Shown here piece by piece: positions 9,698-21,087 of a DNA stretch of 64,000 bases. The position numbers and the translations under genes were made by a program. This stretch comes from Drechslerella dactyloides (lineage: Eukaryota; Ascomycota; Orbiliomycetes; Orbiliales; Orbiliaceae), in assembly GCA_020064725.1 (NCBI GenBank), contig JAGTWJ010000001.1, positions 2,418,001 through 2,482,000 on the forward strand, read 5' to 3'. The number at the start of each line of letters is the position of its first letter. The stretch's first letter is position 1. The notes under the pieces are model-generated. The model did not search any database. It was not told where the DNA came from and saw only the letters and a program-made list of their open reading frames with translations.

Positions 9698-11927
9698 ATG
9701 TCACGATTCGTGCGACAGTCCAAATACCGTACGTGCCCCTCTATGCGATCGCCAAACCCCACGATCACGAGACTTACCCTAAGACCGCACTGCTTTGGGT
9801 TATTCTAACTTGATTGGACACGACGCAGGTCACGTCTTTGGTAGACCGACGAGAAAGGTACCTAGAGCCCTCTTGACAGGCGACAGTGCTCGCTCATGGA
9901 ATGGGAACGCCGCTGACACGCCTGCTACCCAATAGGAACAATGCTATGACAATCTCCATATTTCCAAGAATGCATGGGACAGCAACATCATAAAAGTATG
10001 GCAGACACCTTACTGCTTCCGCTAGCCTTAGGGTCCGGTTTTACTCATGAGCTGCGCGCTTTTTACAACAGGCCAACCCGAAATACCTTTCCGTCAACTG
10101 GGAGGCTAGTGGGGGTGGCGCGTTCGCGGTCATACCCCTCGGCGAACGAGGAAAGCTGCCGGATCAGATTCCTCTTTTCCGTGGCCACACCGCAGCTGTT
10201 TTGGACACCGACTGGTATGCCGTTGAGACGTTATGTGAACCTTTGGTCACGTGTGCTAAGCCTACGCTGCAGGAACCCGTTCCATGACGATATCATCGCC
10301 TCTGGAAGTGACGATTGCAAGGTCTTCATTTGGAAGATTCCGTCAGACTTCAGCGTCCACTCCGAGGACGAGGACGACCTCGCGGCCAAGGAGGTTCAAC
10401 CACAGGTCCGCTTGGGTGGACATCAGAAGTATGACAGGCGCCATCAGCACCCGCCAATGATATCATGATGGATACTTACGCTGCTACACATCGATAGGAA
10501 AGTCGGCCATGTGCTTTTCCATCCCGTCGCTGACAATATACTGGCGACAAGCTCTGGTGACCTTACCATCAAGCTCTGGGATATCGAAGTCGGCCAACCC
10601 AAGCTGACGCTGAGGGTAAGATAGCTTACCGTCGAGTAGCCAGTCTTGATAGAGATAAGCTAACGGGTTTAGCACACCGATATCGTGCAAAGCATGTCGT
10701 ACAGCGGCGACGGTTCGCTCCTCGTCACTACCAACCGCGACAAGAAGCTGCGCATCTGGGATCTTCGTCAGCAGGCGCCCGTCCATGAGGGCCCTGGGCA
10801 TGCTGGTGCCAAAAACTCAAGAGCAGTGTGGTTAGGTGATTTGGACCGCATCGCCACGGCCGGTTTCTCCAAGATGAGTGATAGGCAGCTCGGCCTGTGG
10901 GATATCAGAAGTCCAAATGAACCAATCGGCGGATTCCAGCTGCTCGATTCTATTTCTGGCGTTTGCATGCCCTTCTGGGATGACGGCACCAAGTGCCTGT
11001 ATCTTGCCGGCAAGGGGTGAGTGTTTCTGTCAACTATATCGCCAGGTTCTTTATAATATGCTAATACGTATCACAGCGACGGCAACATTCGATACTACGA
11101 ATACGCCAACGACGATCTTGTGTATCTGTCGGAATACAAATCTGCCGACCCACAGCGCGGAATCGCCTTCGTCCCCAAGCGAGGCGTCGACGTAAGTTTT
11201 CTGAGCTACAATTCGTGGGCTACCCTGCTGAGAGATGAATAGGTCAAAGAAAATGAGGTCATGCGAGCCTACAAAACTGTTAACGACATCTACATCGAAC
11301 CCATCTCGTTCATTGTTCCCCGCAGAGCCGAGACATTTCAAGAGTACGAACAACCCTCTAACGTCATGCCGACGATTGCATATGAACTGACGGCGATTCG
11401 ATAGTGATATCTACCCGGATACCGCAAACGGACAGCCCGGTCTCACCGCCGACGAGTGGCTCGGCGGGAAGAACGCCATGCCCCCCAAATTCAGTCTCGG
11501 AACACTCTACTCTGATGATTACGTGCCCCCAGAGCCCGCCCCAGCTCCAGTCTTCAAGCAGCCAGAACCAGCGGTCTCGGCCCCAGCTCCGATCGTCAAG
11601 AAAGAGGAAACTTCCGAGCCGCCAACCCCCGCGGATATTCCAAGGGTCGTTATCGACAAGGTCGTTGATCCTGTCAAGAACGGTGCTGCCGCTATCGTCG
11701 AAAGCGCGAGGGAGGTAGTCGCATCAACGTCCTCCTCCCCGGCTGAGAGCTCGAGCAAACACAGTCAGGCGCACGGCGTCTCCGCAGCTGATCTGAGCGG
11801 CGTTCTTTCCAGCCTGCAGAACCTCCATGCGAGCCTCGGAAGCCAAGCTCGCGCCATTGCGAATCAGCAGGATATCTGCTCCAAGCTGATCAAGGAAGTG
11901 GAGGCATTGAAGTCCAAGACGAAGTAA
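9698..11927 (+). CDS. crn1: Coronin, actin-binding WD40 protein
   Basis: Coronin bundles F-actin and regulates Arp2/3. The product is 539 aa from ten exons: 9698-9728, 9829-9857, 9936-9995, 10072-10214, 10273-10428, 10498-10615, 10673-11016, 11077-11191, 11243-11343 and 11405-11927. All introns are GT-AG. The N-terminus MSRFVRQSKYRHVFG is the coronin signature. A WD40 propeller follows (ASGSDDCKVFIWKIP, ATSSGDLTIKLWDIE, VTTNRDKKLRIWDLR), then the conserved YEYANDD and FVPKRGVDV segments. A unique Pro/Ala/Glu-rich linker with several KKEE and PAPAP runs comes next. The last 45 residues form a short coiled coil ending EVEALKSKTK, used for trimerisation in the family. Five introns crowd the first 800 bp, which fits early intron loading in fungal coronins. 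HAT1 is convergent. Confidence 0.95.
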
Positions 11928-12421
11928 ACGGGGTCGATGAACTATGAACTAGCTAGCTACCCTAGTAACTGCCGGCACTGTGAAAAGTAGTAGTAGCACC
12001 ATGGCATGTCCCTTTATGCATGTTGCAGTTCTGGCTATATCCCCTATGTAGCTTCGATCGATTCGCCTTGCTTGTGGCTCTTCAAACGAACCTGGAAGCT
12101 TGACGGACGGATTTGTATTTAGCGGAGTTTACTTCTTTGCCTATGTTCTCCTTGTGCAAATTCTCATTATAACACGATCCAAACCCGCAGCATCAGTCCT
12201 AGAATCACATTCTTGCTCCTCACCGTGACATACACAGTAATATTGAAGATAACCATACAGAAGGCAATTGAGCGAGGAAGAAAGTGTATTATAAGCCCCA
12301 AAACGCACTGCGCCGTCCTAGCTATACAATTGCAATTGGAAAATAAAGACCAGAAAACAGCCCACATACGTTGACAATTATTAAGTTAAAAAACTCAGGA
12401 TCCCATACACGGCCAAAATTA
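11928..12421. other. Convergent intergenic region, coronin/HAT1
   Basis: AT-rich 3' flanks of two convergent genes. It holds no coding pattern, repeat or RNA gene that I can support. Confidence 0.5.
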
Positions 12422-13911
12422 CTACATATCCATCTTCGTTCTCTTCCTCTTCGATGGCGGCTCGAGCTCCTCTTCCTCTTCCTCTCCTTCCTCATCCTCC
12501 TCGATCGTCGAGATTTCGCTCTGCGCCCGCTTCCCGGAAATCACACTCCTACTGGCCGAGGCGAGTTCCATCAACTTGTTCAGCGCCTTCGAGTCCAGTT
12601 TCCTCAGGAGTCGTACGTAGTCATCCTCAACGTTCTCGTATGTTTCGTGCAGCTTGACCTTTCGGTCGTCTCGTTCCAGCTGCATCAGGATGTCCTTGTT
12701 CTGTCGGTACAGGCGCTCCTTCACGTATATCCTCAACCTGTCACGCTGTTCTTCTAGATCGTTCTCCGTATCGTCCAGTATAGCTTCGAGCATGAGCATC
12801 TCGACGATGCGCATGAACTGTCGGCGGTCCATCTTTGCTACCTGGCGCTGAGTATCGATCCACAGCCGGACTTTCTTGCCCCGCTCGAGTAGCATCTCGA
12901 CGACAGCCGGGGTGACGAGACCAGCCTTCTTCAGGCGGGTGTAGTCTGCGATATCACGGATGTCTTCGAAGCGCTCGGAGGGGTCTTCGACGGGAATCTC
13001 CTTGGCGAGAGGGTCGGCGAGATAGGTAGTTATAATAGTATTATAGAGCTCCTTTGCATGGCCTTGACGCTGGTAAGGCGGCAGTATGACGAACTGGGAG
13101 ATTCGCGCACGGTATAGGCGGGTGAATGCGTTATCCATGATAGCTTGGCGGAATTTGGTACCTTTTTCGAATTCATCCGTTTCTCCATTGGCATCGTTCG
13201 CCTTTATTGTCGCGGTTTTCTCCGGCAGAAAGTACCAGTACTTGTGGACTGTGCAGAAGCCAGCGAACGACACTTTGTCGTTTGGGAGGATTTCGTAGAT
13301 AAAGAAGACGTCCCAGCATAGCGCATTGCCTTCTTCGGAGAGATCGATGACGCTGCCGGCTTCGATGAAGAGGACGGCGAGGATTTGGGTGCGTCGGACG
13401 ATGTCCTGGGCTATCTTATCGGAGAGATTGGCGCGGTATATGTGGAACTTTGAGGTCTCAGTGAAGTAAGTGTTTACATGCTCGCCGGGTGGCGCGAAGT
13501 TGGATTCGGAGAGGTCGAGTTCCGAAGGTGTATCTAGGTTCAGCGTTCTCATTAGCAGCCGCATATATATGGTGCGTTGGGTTATGGAACGAGTGAAGGG
13601 AGCTTACCTGCAGGGAGGTACTCCCGCAAGGCGGGCTCGACATCATCGACCTTGACTTCATTGGCAGTGGTGCCGGCGGCCTCGAGCTTTTCGTCGTACT
13701 TGACGGCAATGGACGGTGACATGTCATCCGAGCGAAATTTGATGTCGACCGCGAGGTCCTTGTAGCCGTAGATGGACTCGCCCTCGAAGATCTGGTAGGT
13801 CATAGCTGGGTGGAAGGTCTGGACGGTCGAGGAAGAGGAAGGGAACCCTCGCGGAGGGACGAGGGATATTGTGATGGCGTCATTCGCCTTGGGAACTGCC
13901 CATCCTTCCAT
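12422..13911 (-). CDS. hat1: Histone acetyltransferase type B catalytic subunit Hat1
   Basis: Hat1 acetylates newly made histone H4 on its N-terminal tail before deposition, with Hat2 as partner. The N-terminal domain starts MEGWAVPKANDAITISLV. The GNAT core has the acetyl-CoA loop ISQFVILPPYQRQGHAKEL (Q/RxxGxA form), preceded by FCTVHKYWYFLPEKTA. The C-terminus is acidic and then basic (EEDEEGEEEEEELEPPSKRKR), fitting nuclear import. Exons are 13911-13608 and 13533-12422, giving 471 aa. The acceptor is CCTAG at 13535-13534; an earlier AG after the branch-like GCTAATG would shift the frame. The frame is open upstream to 14091, but that leader is His/Thr-rich and not family-like. CTP synthase is divergent. 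Confidence 0.93.
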
Positions 13912-14648
13912 GGTGGCGGCGCTGGCGGTACTGGCGGTGTGCGTCGGTAGAGGGTACAGGTGATAGTGACAGCGATGATGGATGATGGTGATAGTACCGA
14001 TTGCTTGAGTGGACGTGGATGTGAAGGGATGGCGACAAGCGACCAGCTTGGGACGCGACTCAGCTGCAGGCGATGCGTTTTGGCGTCGCACAGCGGCCGC
14101 TTAAAGAGCGCTCGGCTCCCCGCAGCGGCGCCCGCGATGAGCTCCATCCCGCTGCGGCTCGAGAGACGTCCAGACAGCTGCAGCCAGGGTCCAGCTCAAG
14201 GACGTCACCCAAGATGGCTATCGCGAGCCTCACCGCACCGTCGCCGTCGCAGGTGCAGCCCATCGAGCCATCTTCGGCTAGCCCGCCGCCGCTGATTGGC
14301 CTCGATCGGGCGAGCTCTGCGACAGACGGAAACCTTGGAAACTTTTTTCTTCTTTGCAACCCAAAGAAACCGCGAAAGGGCCCCGCTGCATCTTCACAAC
14401 AGCCAACTGCTTCATTTTATTTATTTTGCCTGTCCCTACGTTCATGACTCACGGACGCGGTCGTTTGTCGCGTCAAGATTCTGTTTACCGGTCCTGCTAG
14501 CTGGCATCTGCTCAGATTGCGCAGATATAAAAGCAGTCCGCGTCGAGGCGGCGGGCGCTCGACTGAAGAAGCCTCAATCGAAAAATACAACACCACGCCT
14601 ATACATTAGCTATCGATAACACCGGCGAAGCTCCACCAATCGCTCAAG
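13912..14648. promoter_or_regulatory. Divergent HAT1/CTP synthase promoter region
   Basis: This 737-bp region between two divergent start codons is GC-rich near HAT1 and AT-richer near CTP synthase. I do not name a specific regulatory site. Short open frames here lack coding character. Confidence 0.5.
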
Positions 14649-16970
14649 ATGAAGTACGTGCTCGTATCCGGAGGTGAGATAAGACTACCTACTGCATACC
14701 CGTCTGCTATATCAACTCTAACAATGTACTACAGGTGTCATCAGCGGGATCGGGAAGGGCGTTATAGGTTGGAGTCCACTACCCGCAGGATGTACCCTTC
14801 GCCGATGCTAAATACCAATCGACAACAGCCTCTTCGACCGGCCTGCTGCTCCAGACCATGGGACTCAAGATATGTCGCCTTCCCCCATGGCTCGTCACTT
14901 TCACCAAGGCTGACATTGCGTCTACGTCTCCGCCATCAAGATCGACCCGTACATGAACATCGATGCTGGAACCATGGCTCCCACGGAGTACGTACGGTCT
15001 TGCTACCTACCTACCACACACATCCCTGCTTGATATAGGTTCTCACAATATTGCGCAGGCACGGCGAGTGTTTCGTCCTGGACGACGGCGGTGAGGTCGA
15101 CCTCGACCTCGGGAACTACGAGCGGTACATGAACATTACCTTGACGAGGGAGCACAACATAACCACCGGCAAGATCTACCAGCACGTCATCAATCGGGAG
15201 GCAAGTGGTCTGCTCGGCACCCGGGTGTATATCCAAAAGGCGTTTGTTCTGACTATGTGAACAGAGGAAAGGAGAGTACCTGGGCAAAACGGTCCAGGTC
15301 GTTCCACACATCACGGATGCGATCCAGGACTGGATCCAGCGAGTCGCCAGGATACCTATTGATGATACGGGCGAGGAGCCGGAAGTTTGCATAATTGAAT
15401 TGGGAGGCACAGTCGGCGACATCGAGTCCGCGCCGTTCATCGAGGCCATGCGCCAGCTCAGGCGCCGCGCGGGGAAAGGCAACTTTTTGCAGATCCACGT
15501 CAGCTTGATTCCCGTTATTAACGGGGAGCAGAAGACGAAGCCTACGCAGGCTGCCATCCGCGAGGCCAGGAGCTCGGGTTTGGCTCCGGATCTGGTGGGC
15601 TACCCTATACTACGTAGACCCATTACAAATATGCTGACTGCCGAGTGTATAGATTGCCTGCCGTTGCTCAGAAGCACTTACGACTGGTACTATCAACAAG
15701 ATTGCAATGTTCTGCCAGGTCGAGCCTGAGGATGTAGTCCAGGTCGTCGATGTCCGCTTAACATACCGCGTGCCCCTTCTCCTTGAAAACCAGCGCCTGC
15801 TATCCCTCCTTTCGTCAATCCTACAGCTTGATCAGGTCGTCATTTCCCAGCAGCTATCAAGCAGAGGCCAAAACACCTGGTCGAGATGGAAGACACTGGT
15901 CCATGCTGCCACCACGCTGCATGACGAGGTCAAGGTTACGTTAGTTGGGAAATATACCTCGCTCCATGACAGTTACTTGAGCGTCACCAAGAGCTTGGAG
16001 CACTCGGCGATGCACTGTGGGAGAAGGCTGGTGCTTGAATGGGTTGACTCGTCAGATCTCGAGCAGGAGACTGCCAAGTCGAATCCTGCGAGCTATCATA
16101 AAGCATGGGCTATGGTTTGTACAGCTAAGTATGTTTCAGACCTCGTCGGAGACGAGCATCTTATTATAGCAGCTTGTGCTAATTGAATGTACGCAGCGGC
16201 ATCATTGTCCCCGGTGGATTCGGCACTAGAGGCACGGAGGGAATGATCGCGGCGGCGAATTGGGCCCGGACTCGCAAGGTCCCGTATCTCGGAATCTGCC
16301 TCGGCATGCAGATAGCCGTGATCGAGTTTGCTAGAAATGTCTGCGGGTTGACAGGTAAGCTCAGCACTCAGAACCACTCGACATGTCTTGGGTTCAACCA
16401 CCTCACACTATACAATCCCACGCAGACGCGACGTCGGAGGAGTTTTGCGAAGATCCGGAGAAGCTCGCAAACCCGGTTATCATGTTCATGCCGGAAATCG
16501 ATAAAAGGACGATGGGCGGCAACATGCGCCTGGGAATCCGCCCGACGGTCTTCCAGCAAGACACCGAGTGGTCCCAGTTGCGCGAACTCTACGGACAGCC
16601 GGAGCAGATTCTCGAGCGCCACCGGCACCGATACGAAGTCAACAACAAGTACGTCGCGAAGCTCGAGGAAGCCGGTCTGCCTTTCATCGGGCGGGATACC
16701 GCGGGAGAACGTATGGAGATCATCGAGCTGAAGGATCACCCGTGGTTCGTCGGCGTCCAGTACCACCCTGAGTACCTGTCGAGGGTGTTGAAGCCGAGCA
16801 GGCCGTATTTGGGCTTCATCGCGGCGGCGTGCGGGTCGCTGGAGAGGCTGCTGGATGCCAATAGGAAGGGCGTCACGTTGCAGAACAACTTTACGCACCA
16901 AATCGCGTCCGAGATGGAGTACAAACTGAAGTTGACGAATGGTGACGGCGGTGCTGAAATGCCGGCTTGA
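14649..16970 (+). CDS. ura7: CTP synthase
   Basis: CTP synthase makes CTP from UTP, ATP and glutamine in the cytosol. The synthetase domain begins VSGGVISGIGKGVIAS (P-loop), followed by IKIDPYMNIDAGTM, HGECFVLDDGGEVDLD and IELGGTVGDIES. The glutaminase domain has the nucleophile Cys in LGICLGMQ and the His/Glu pair in VQYHPEY, so the triad is complete. Exons are 14649-14673, 14735-14767, 14829-14869, 14926-14987, 15059-15200, 15265-15594, 15653-16128, 16197-16354 and 16426-16970. Phases are all consistent. Intron 3 is AT-AC and intron 5 is GC-AG (separate entries); the other six are GT-AG. The stretch between the synthetase and glutaminase domains (VVQVVDVRLTYRVPLLL onward) is more diverged than the rest. 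Confidence 0.95.
14870..14925 (+). other. AT-AC intron 3 of CTP synthase
   Basis: This 56-nt intron starts ATATGT and ends TCTAC. A CTGAC branch-like site has its adenosine at 14913, 12 nt from the 3' end. It lies between LLLQTMGLK and VSAIKIDPYMN, at phase 0. It cannot be read through, because 56 is not a multiple of 3 and the read-through frame soon meets a stop. The only GT...AG pairing inside it that keeps frame creates ATA TGC TGA. Position +5 is G and +6 is T, as in an ordinary U2-type donor with only the first base changed; the U12-type donor ATATCCTT is not present. Confidence 0.85.
15201..15264 (+). other. GC-AG intron 5 of CTP synthase
   Basis: The donor is GCAAGT after CGG GAG and the acceptor is GAACAG. 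Splicing gives HVINRE joined to RKGEYLGK, which matches the family. The nearby GTGGTC would shift the frame. Confidence 0.85.
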
Positions 16971-17303
16971 TGCCTCGGTAACTAGATAGGCCCTGGTATA
17001 GACTGGTCTTCGCGATATATCTGTACTACCAGCCAGTCCTTGGTGTTGTAATTATAAAGGTGTTCTTCTGAAGACTGTTCGAAATTGATTCAATTTCCAT
17101 CGAAGTTGACCTTAGCATCCCAGCTTATACACAACATACAGCACTGGGGTTCGGAAATATATGACATGTCATTAAGACTATCTAGCTCTTCAAAGTCACG
17201 GTTGCGATTGGCCTGGGATCATTATATATACAAGTTAACAAACCACGGCTTGAATATTACAGTACACACGAATGAGCGGTCAAATTGCAGCGATATGTCA
17301 ATA
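16971..17303. other. Convergent intergenic region, CTP synthase/TPR gene
   Basis: AT-rich 3' flanks; nothing further is seen. Confidence 0.5.
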
Positions 17304-18591
17304 TCACCGTCGTTTGTGCGAACGAATCGGGCGATAGGGCTTATAATTGCTTCTATGCTCCGTTACCGTCGGGACCTCGGCACCTGCCGCGCGATCCTCC
17401 GCCTCTATCGCCTCCGCCAGCTCCTTCCACGAGTCGGCCATTAGACTATAACTACCGCCCCGTGATCTGTACAGTTCCTCCAGCTTGCCGACTGCGAGAA
17501 AGGACCCGGATGCCGCGGCCACCAGCAGATTGTGTTCAGCCTCCGCTGGATCCGTCGCCATCAGCAGCTCGCCGAGGCGGAGGTACGCATCGACCTCAAC
17601 TCTCTCTGCTGCCTTTTTGTACCATGCTATCGCAAGTGCGGACTTGTCCTCGCGGTCTTTCGAGTTTGCAGTATTCGTATCATTCGTCATGAAGGCTTCG
17701 GCACCGAGGACGGAGCAGGCGAGACCACTGCCCGCGTCTGCGGCCTTGCGCCATGCGACGGCTGCGCGTGCGGGATCTTTGAACTGCGTGTACGCTTTCG
17801 CGAGCAGCTCGTGGGCTTCGGCGGCGTTTGAGGCGGATGCGAGGGCTGTGAGCTTCCGCCAGGCTGGGAGAGAAGCTAATTGGGGGAGAGATCGGGCGGC
17901 GGCGAGGCTGCGGGTTGCATCGGCGATAATGGCGGCCGGGTCATCGAGGAGGACGCCGAGGTGGAGAAGGTTGCGACTTATCGTCGTGGTAGTTTGGGAG
18001 GAGGGGTGGGTCGATTTGTGGAGGGAAGCCAGCGGGGCGAAGTTTGCGGGGTCGAAGTTTTGAGCTGTATGTAAGGCATAGATGTTAGTACTAGAGTGCC
18101 TACAGTCTTGAAGCTTGATACAATATATAAATCCATCATCGACCTTGTGCTGGAGGTAACAGGATTGTAACCATTGCCGTATGCATCTTTATATATTGGC
18201 TCGCACGTCTGCGTAGACATCGGTTGAAGCTGAATATATTATACATATCAAACCCACTCACGATATCAAACTGGCGAGACAACGATATACATGCAAAGAG
18301 ACGTGAATCTATCTCACCTTTACAGACCCGCGAGACGGCCGCCGTCATGATGGCGTCGCTGTCGAGCTGAACGCCGCGCGTTGCCCCCCAGATCTCCGTC
18401 AGCACCGCCGTCGCTTCGGCCCTGTTGCATTTTAGATAACCTGTCGACTGCGCCGAACTGAACACCGGCTTGGGCGGGAGGATGGCCGTGAAGTCTGGTA
18501 GCGTCGGGGAGCCCAGGAACGCCGGCGGCAGCGGCTGTTTCAAAGCCTTCGATGCTGCGGCTGCGGCTCTGCGGACCGCCGACGCGTGCAT
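17304..18591 (-). CDS. Mitochondrial TPR/Sel1-like repeat protein
   Basis: The product is about 344 aa. The N-terminus MHASAVRRAAAAASKALKQ is an Arg/Ala amphipathic stretch typical of mitochondrial targeting. The C-terminal half holds helix pairs of TPR/Sel1 type, such as AAVAWRKAADAGSGLACSVLG and ALAIAWYKKAAERVEVDAYL. Exons are 18591-18318 and 18064-17304, with a 253-nt intron (GTGAGA...ACATACAG) that keeps phase. An in-frame ATG at 18678 is an alternative start. A longer model, with an extra small exon near 18220-18180, also keeps phase, but that DNA has weaker third-position GC than its flanks. I do not recognise a specific family and assign no function. Confidence 0.65.
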
Positions 18592-19353
18592 GCTGCAGCG
18601 CTGTTCGGCTAGGTGGCGGTGAAGTCTGCGGTAGAATATGTAGAATCGCGTGTAGTTGAGTTTACGTTTTGGGTTCAACTATATGCTGACGATTGGGCTC
18701 CCGCAGTGGGGACCACGCTCGACATCACAGCACAATTATCTACTTCACTTCTAAGCCGATAGAAAATACCACGTCTTCAATTCATTGTATTGAGAAAGCG
18801 AGATCTGCCCAGTTATAGAATAGACATCCCCCGACATTGTCCCCCAGCCTCAGCCTAGCCAAAACTGTCATGTTTGGTCAGGCATACGAGGCCGATTGTC
18901 CCCCTTCGATGACAGCTAACGCCTCGAAAGCAGCATACAACGGACGAGACGAGCGACACACAAATATACACCCTGCATTTTAGAAGGCATAAACGCCCAG
19001 CAGGAATCTCATGATAAGACACAAAGAAAGGGAAGGGAACGGCGGTATGCACAGTCTCGGGTCCGAACCGAAAACACGTATGTGTCCAGTCCGGACGCCG
19101 AGGCTGCATGATACCAACAAAGGAAAGGCGTTCAAAGCAGATGTCAGGATGAGAAAAAGACAAAGGAAAAGCGGGAAAAGGTATCTCTGTAAACAATCGT
19201 GAAAAGTAACATAACGTATCACATCGCATGACATCGCATAGCATCACAGACTACTGTTACGGCGGCGTCCATCGCGAACCCGCCCACGGCTGTAGCCACA
19301 ATGCAGTTGACTTAATATAGAAAGTCTTCGCCATTGCGCCCGTGCTCCATCTG
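18592..19353. other. Intergenic, TPR-gene 5' side / NHP10 3' side
   Basis: This holds the promoter of the TPR gene and a probably long NHP10 3' UTR. Open frames at 18855-19247 are Cys/Phe-rich and do not look coding. I see nothing else. Confidence 0.5.
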
Positions 19354-20383
19354 CTAGAGGAAGCTGCGCTGGTTAACCGCAGTAAAGCCTCCAGCGCTGG
19401 CGGAGGGGGCGGCGCGCGGAGGAGTATCATCGCGTTCGACGAACGACGGGTAATCCTCCTCAACGGCCATCGGGTCGCCGCGTTCGGCCTTGTCGCCGTC
19501 AACTGAGTTGTTGAGCGTTTGGAAAGTCTCGTCCGGTCCCGGCTTGTTGTTGACCTCGGCCTCGAGAGCAGCTCGCTGGCGGTTGTAGGCAACGGTGGCC
19601 ATGCGTGCCTCGTAGCGTTGGGCTTGGTAGCGGAGACGCTCGTCCTCAGCTTCGTCGAAATATGGCTGGCGCGCGGTTGGGGTGAGTTCCTGCCAGGCCT
19701 TCGATAATTCTCTAGAAATATCAAACTCTGGGTCCGTCGCGTTCTTCATGAGCTCGTCGCGTTGATGGTCGCAAAAGCTGGCGGACAGATTAGCTGCGGG
19801 CCACGGCGGAGTATTTGTGTTTTTGGGAACTCACATGGTGTAGGCGTTCCTTGGCTTTTGGTCGCGGTCACGGGCGGGTCCGAAGCGGCCACCTAGAGGG
19901 GTTCGAGACCGAGCTGTGCCAACGACGGTACCATACCCTTCGGCCTCGAGATTTGCCTGCGAGAATGGAGAATCCGGCCTGTCCGAGGGCCCATTAAGTC
20001 CGTCTCTACGGGGCCTCTTGAGCCGCAGAGGTTTCTCGTGGGGCTAGTCATCAAAGCAAGGTATACGTCAGTCGAGGACAGCTCAGCCAGATAGTCTGGA
20101 TTGTGGGAAACGGTCGGCGGTAGTCGCGAATACATACCGTGGGTGGTGGCGACGGAGTGCCGTCGGAATCGTCCATGCGAGGGTCAATTCGACGTTCGAT
20201 TTCACGCAGCAGCAGCGCGCGCTCGAGACGGAGACGCTGGATGCCGCGACGCAGGCGGTGGTTTCGGATAACGAGGACGTCATTGGAGTTTTCGCACTCT
20301 TTGAGGCGCTTCTTCAGGTCGACGCATTTGGCGCGGTAGGCTTCCTCGACGGAAGCTGGGAGGGCGGGCGACGAGTTCACCAT
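19354..20383 (-). CDS. nhp10: HMG-box protein, INO80 subunit Nhp10 type
   Basis: Nhp10 is an HMG-box subunit of the INO80 chromatin remodeller. The product is 292 aa. The N-terminus is a coiled coil (EEAYRAKCVDLKKRLKECEN) followed by a basic run (RNHRLRRGIQRLRLERALL). A linker rich in Arg/Lys/Pro follows. One HMG box starts at RPKNAYT-type sequence (KPRNAYTIFCDHQRDEL) and continues DISRELSKAWQELTPTARQP, with conserved Trp and Tyr positions. The tail is acidic with Pro/Ala. Exons are 20383-20138, 20043-19835 and 19777-19354; introns are GT-AG. The coiled coil plus a single central box fits fungal Nhp10 better than Nhp6, which is far shorter. ATX2 is divergent. Confidence 0.8.
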
Positions 20384-21087
20384 GGCTTTGGAGTCGGAAG
20401 GATGTTGTTGTTGTTGAGTTCCGGTGAGGTGAAGGGTGGAGGAGGAGTGATCTGGGTGGGAGGAAGCGATTGGGACAGTGAGGTCAGGTTGTATTATTTA
20501 AGAAACCCAGGTGGCCTGGACGCAATGCACCAGAAGTACCAAGTACGTACCTGCAGCCTTGTCGCCAGGCATGGATCGGCAAAAGCGGCCTCAGCCGGCT
20601 TCTCGCGCCAAGACGCGAGAAGACTTTCGAGACTGACAGAAGCCGGCGGAGGGGGATGCGGCTGGCAGCGTGGAGATACCGCCGGCCGGAGGAGGAGGAG
20701 GGGAAGATGAAGTGACGTTGGTGATGCGATGGAGGAGGAGGAGGAAGGGAGCAAGACGGATTCCGGCGTCACAATCACCAGAACGTCAACCCAACGAGGC
20801 AGCTACCAGCTGCGAGGCCATTTTTCTCCCGCCGCAACATTGGGAATTCCAGTCTCACATTGCACCCGGAGCCGACCTCCTGTCTCCGTCCTCTTCCTCC
20901 TCCTCTACTCACCATCATCACCATCGTCACCATCATCCGCTGCGGCAATGCCCCTCCGGCGCCTACAAAGCCTCTGAAGCTGGACTTCTAGTACACGATC
21001 ATCTCGACTCCTAGCTACCGCTTCAACACCGCTGCCACTCCCACTACCTTCATACCGTCGTCGCTCCGTGCGGCTCCTTAGGATCAA
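20384..21087. promoter_or_regulatory. Divergent NHP10/ATX2 promoter region
   Basis: About 700 bp with purine-rich (GGAGGAGGAGG) and pyrimidine-rich (CTCCTCCTCTACTC) patches. No gene is supported. It should hold both promoters. Confidence 0.5.

Noticed and set aside
13912..14091. N-terminal extension of HAT1 by 60 codons
   Set aside because: The added residues are His/Thr/Ser-rich and unlike Hat1, whereas MEGWAVPKAND is a natural start.
14874..14908. GT-AG alternative inside the same intron
   Set aside because: It would be a 35-nt intron and leaves ATA TGC TGA in frame, a stop.
14870..14925. Classification of the CTP synthase AT-AC intron as U12-type
   Set aside because: The donor ATATGT lacks the ATATCCTT consensus and the branch region CTGAC lacks TTCCTTAAC, so major-class splicing fits better.
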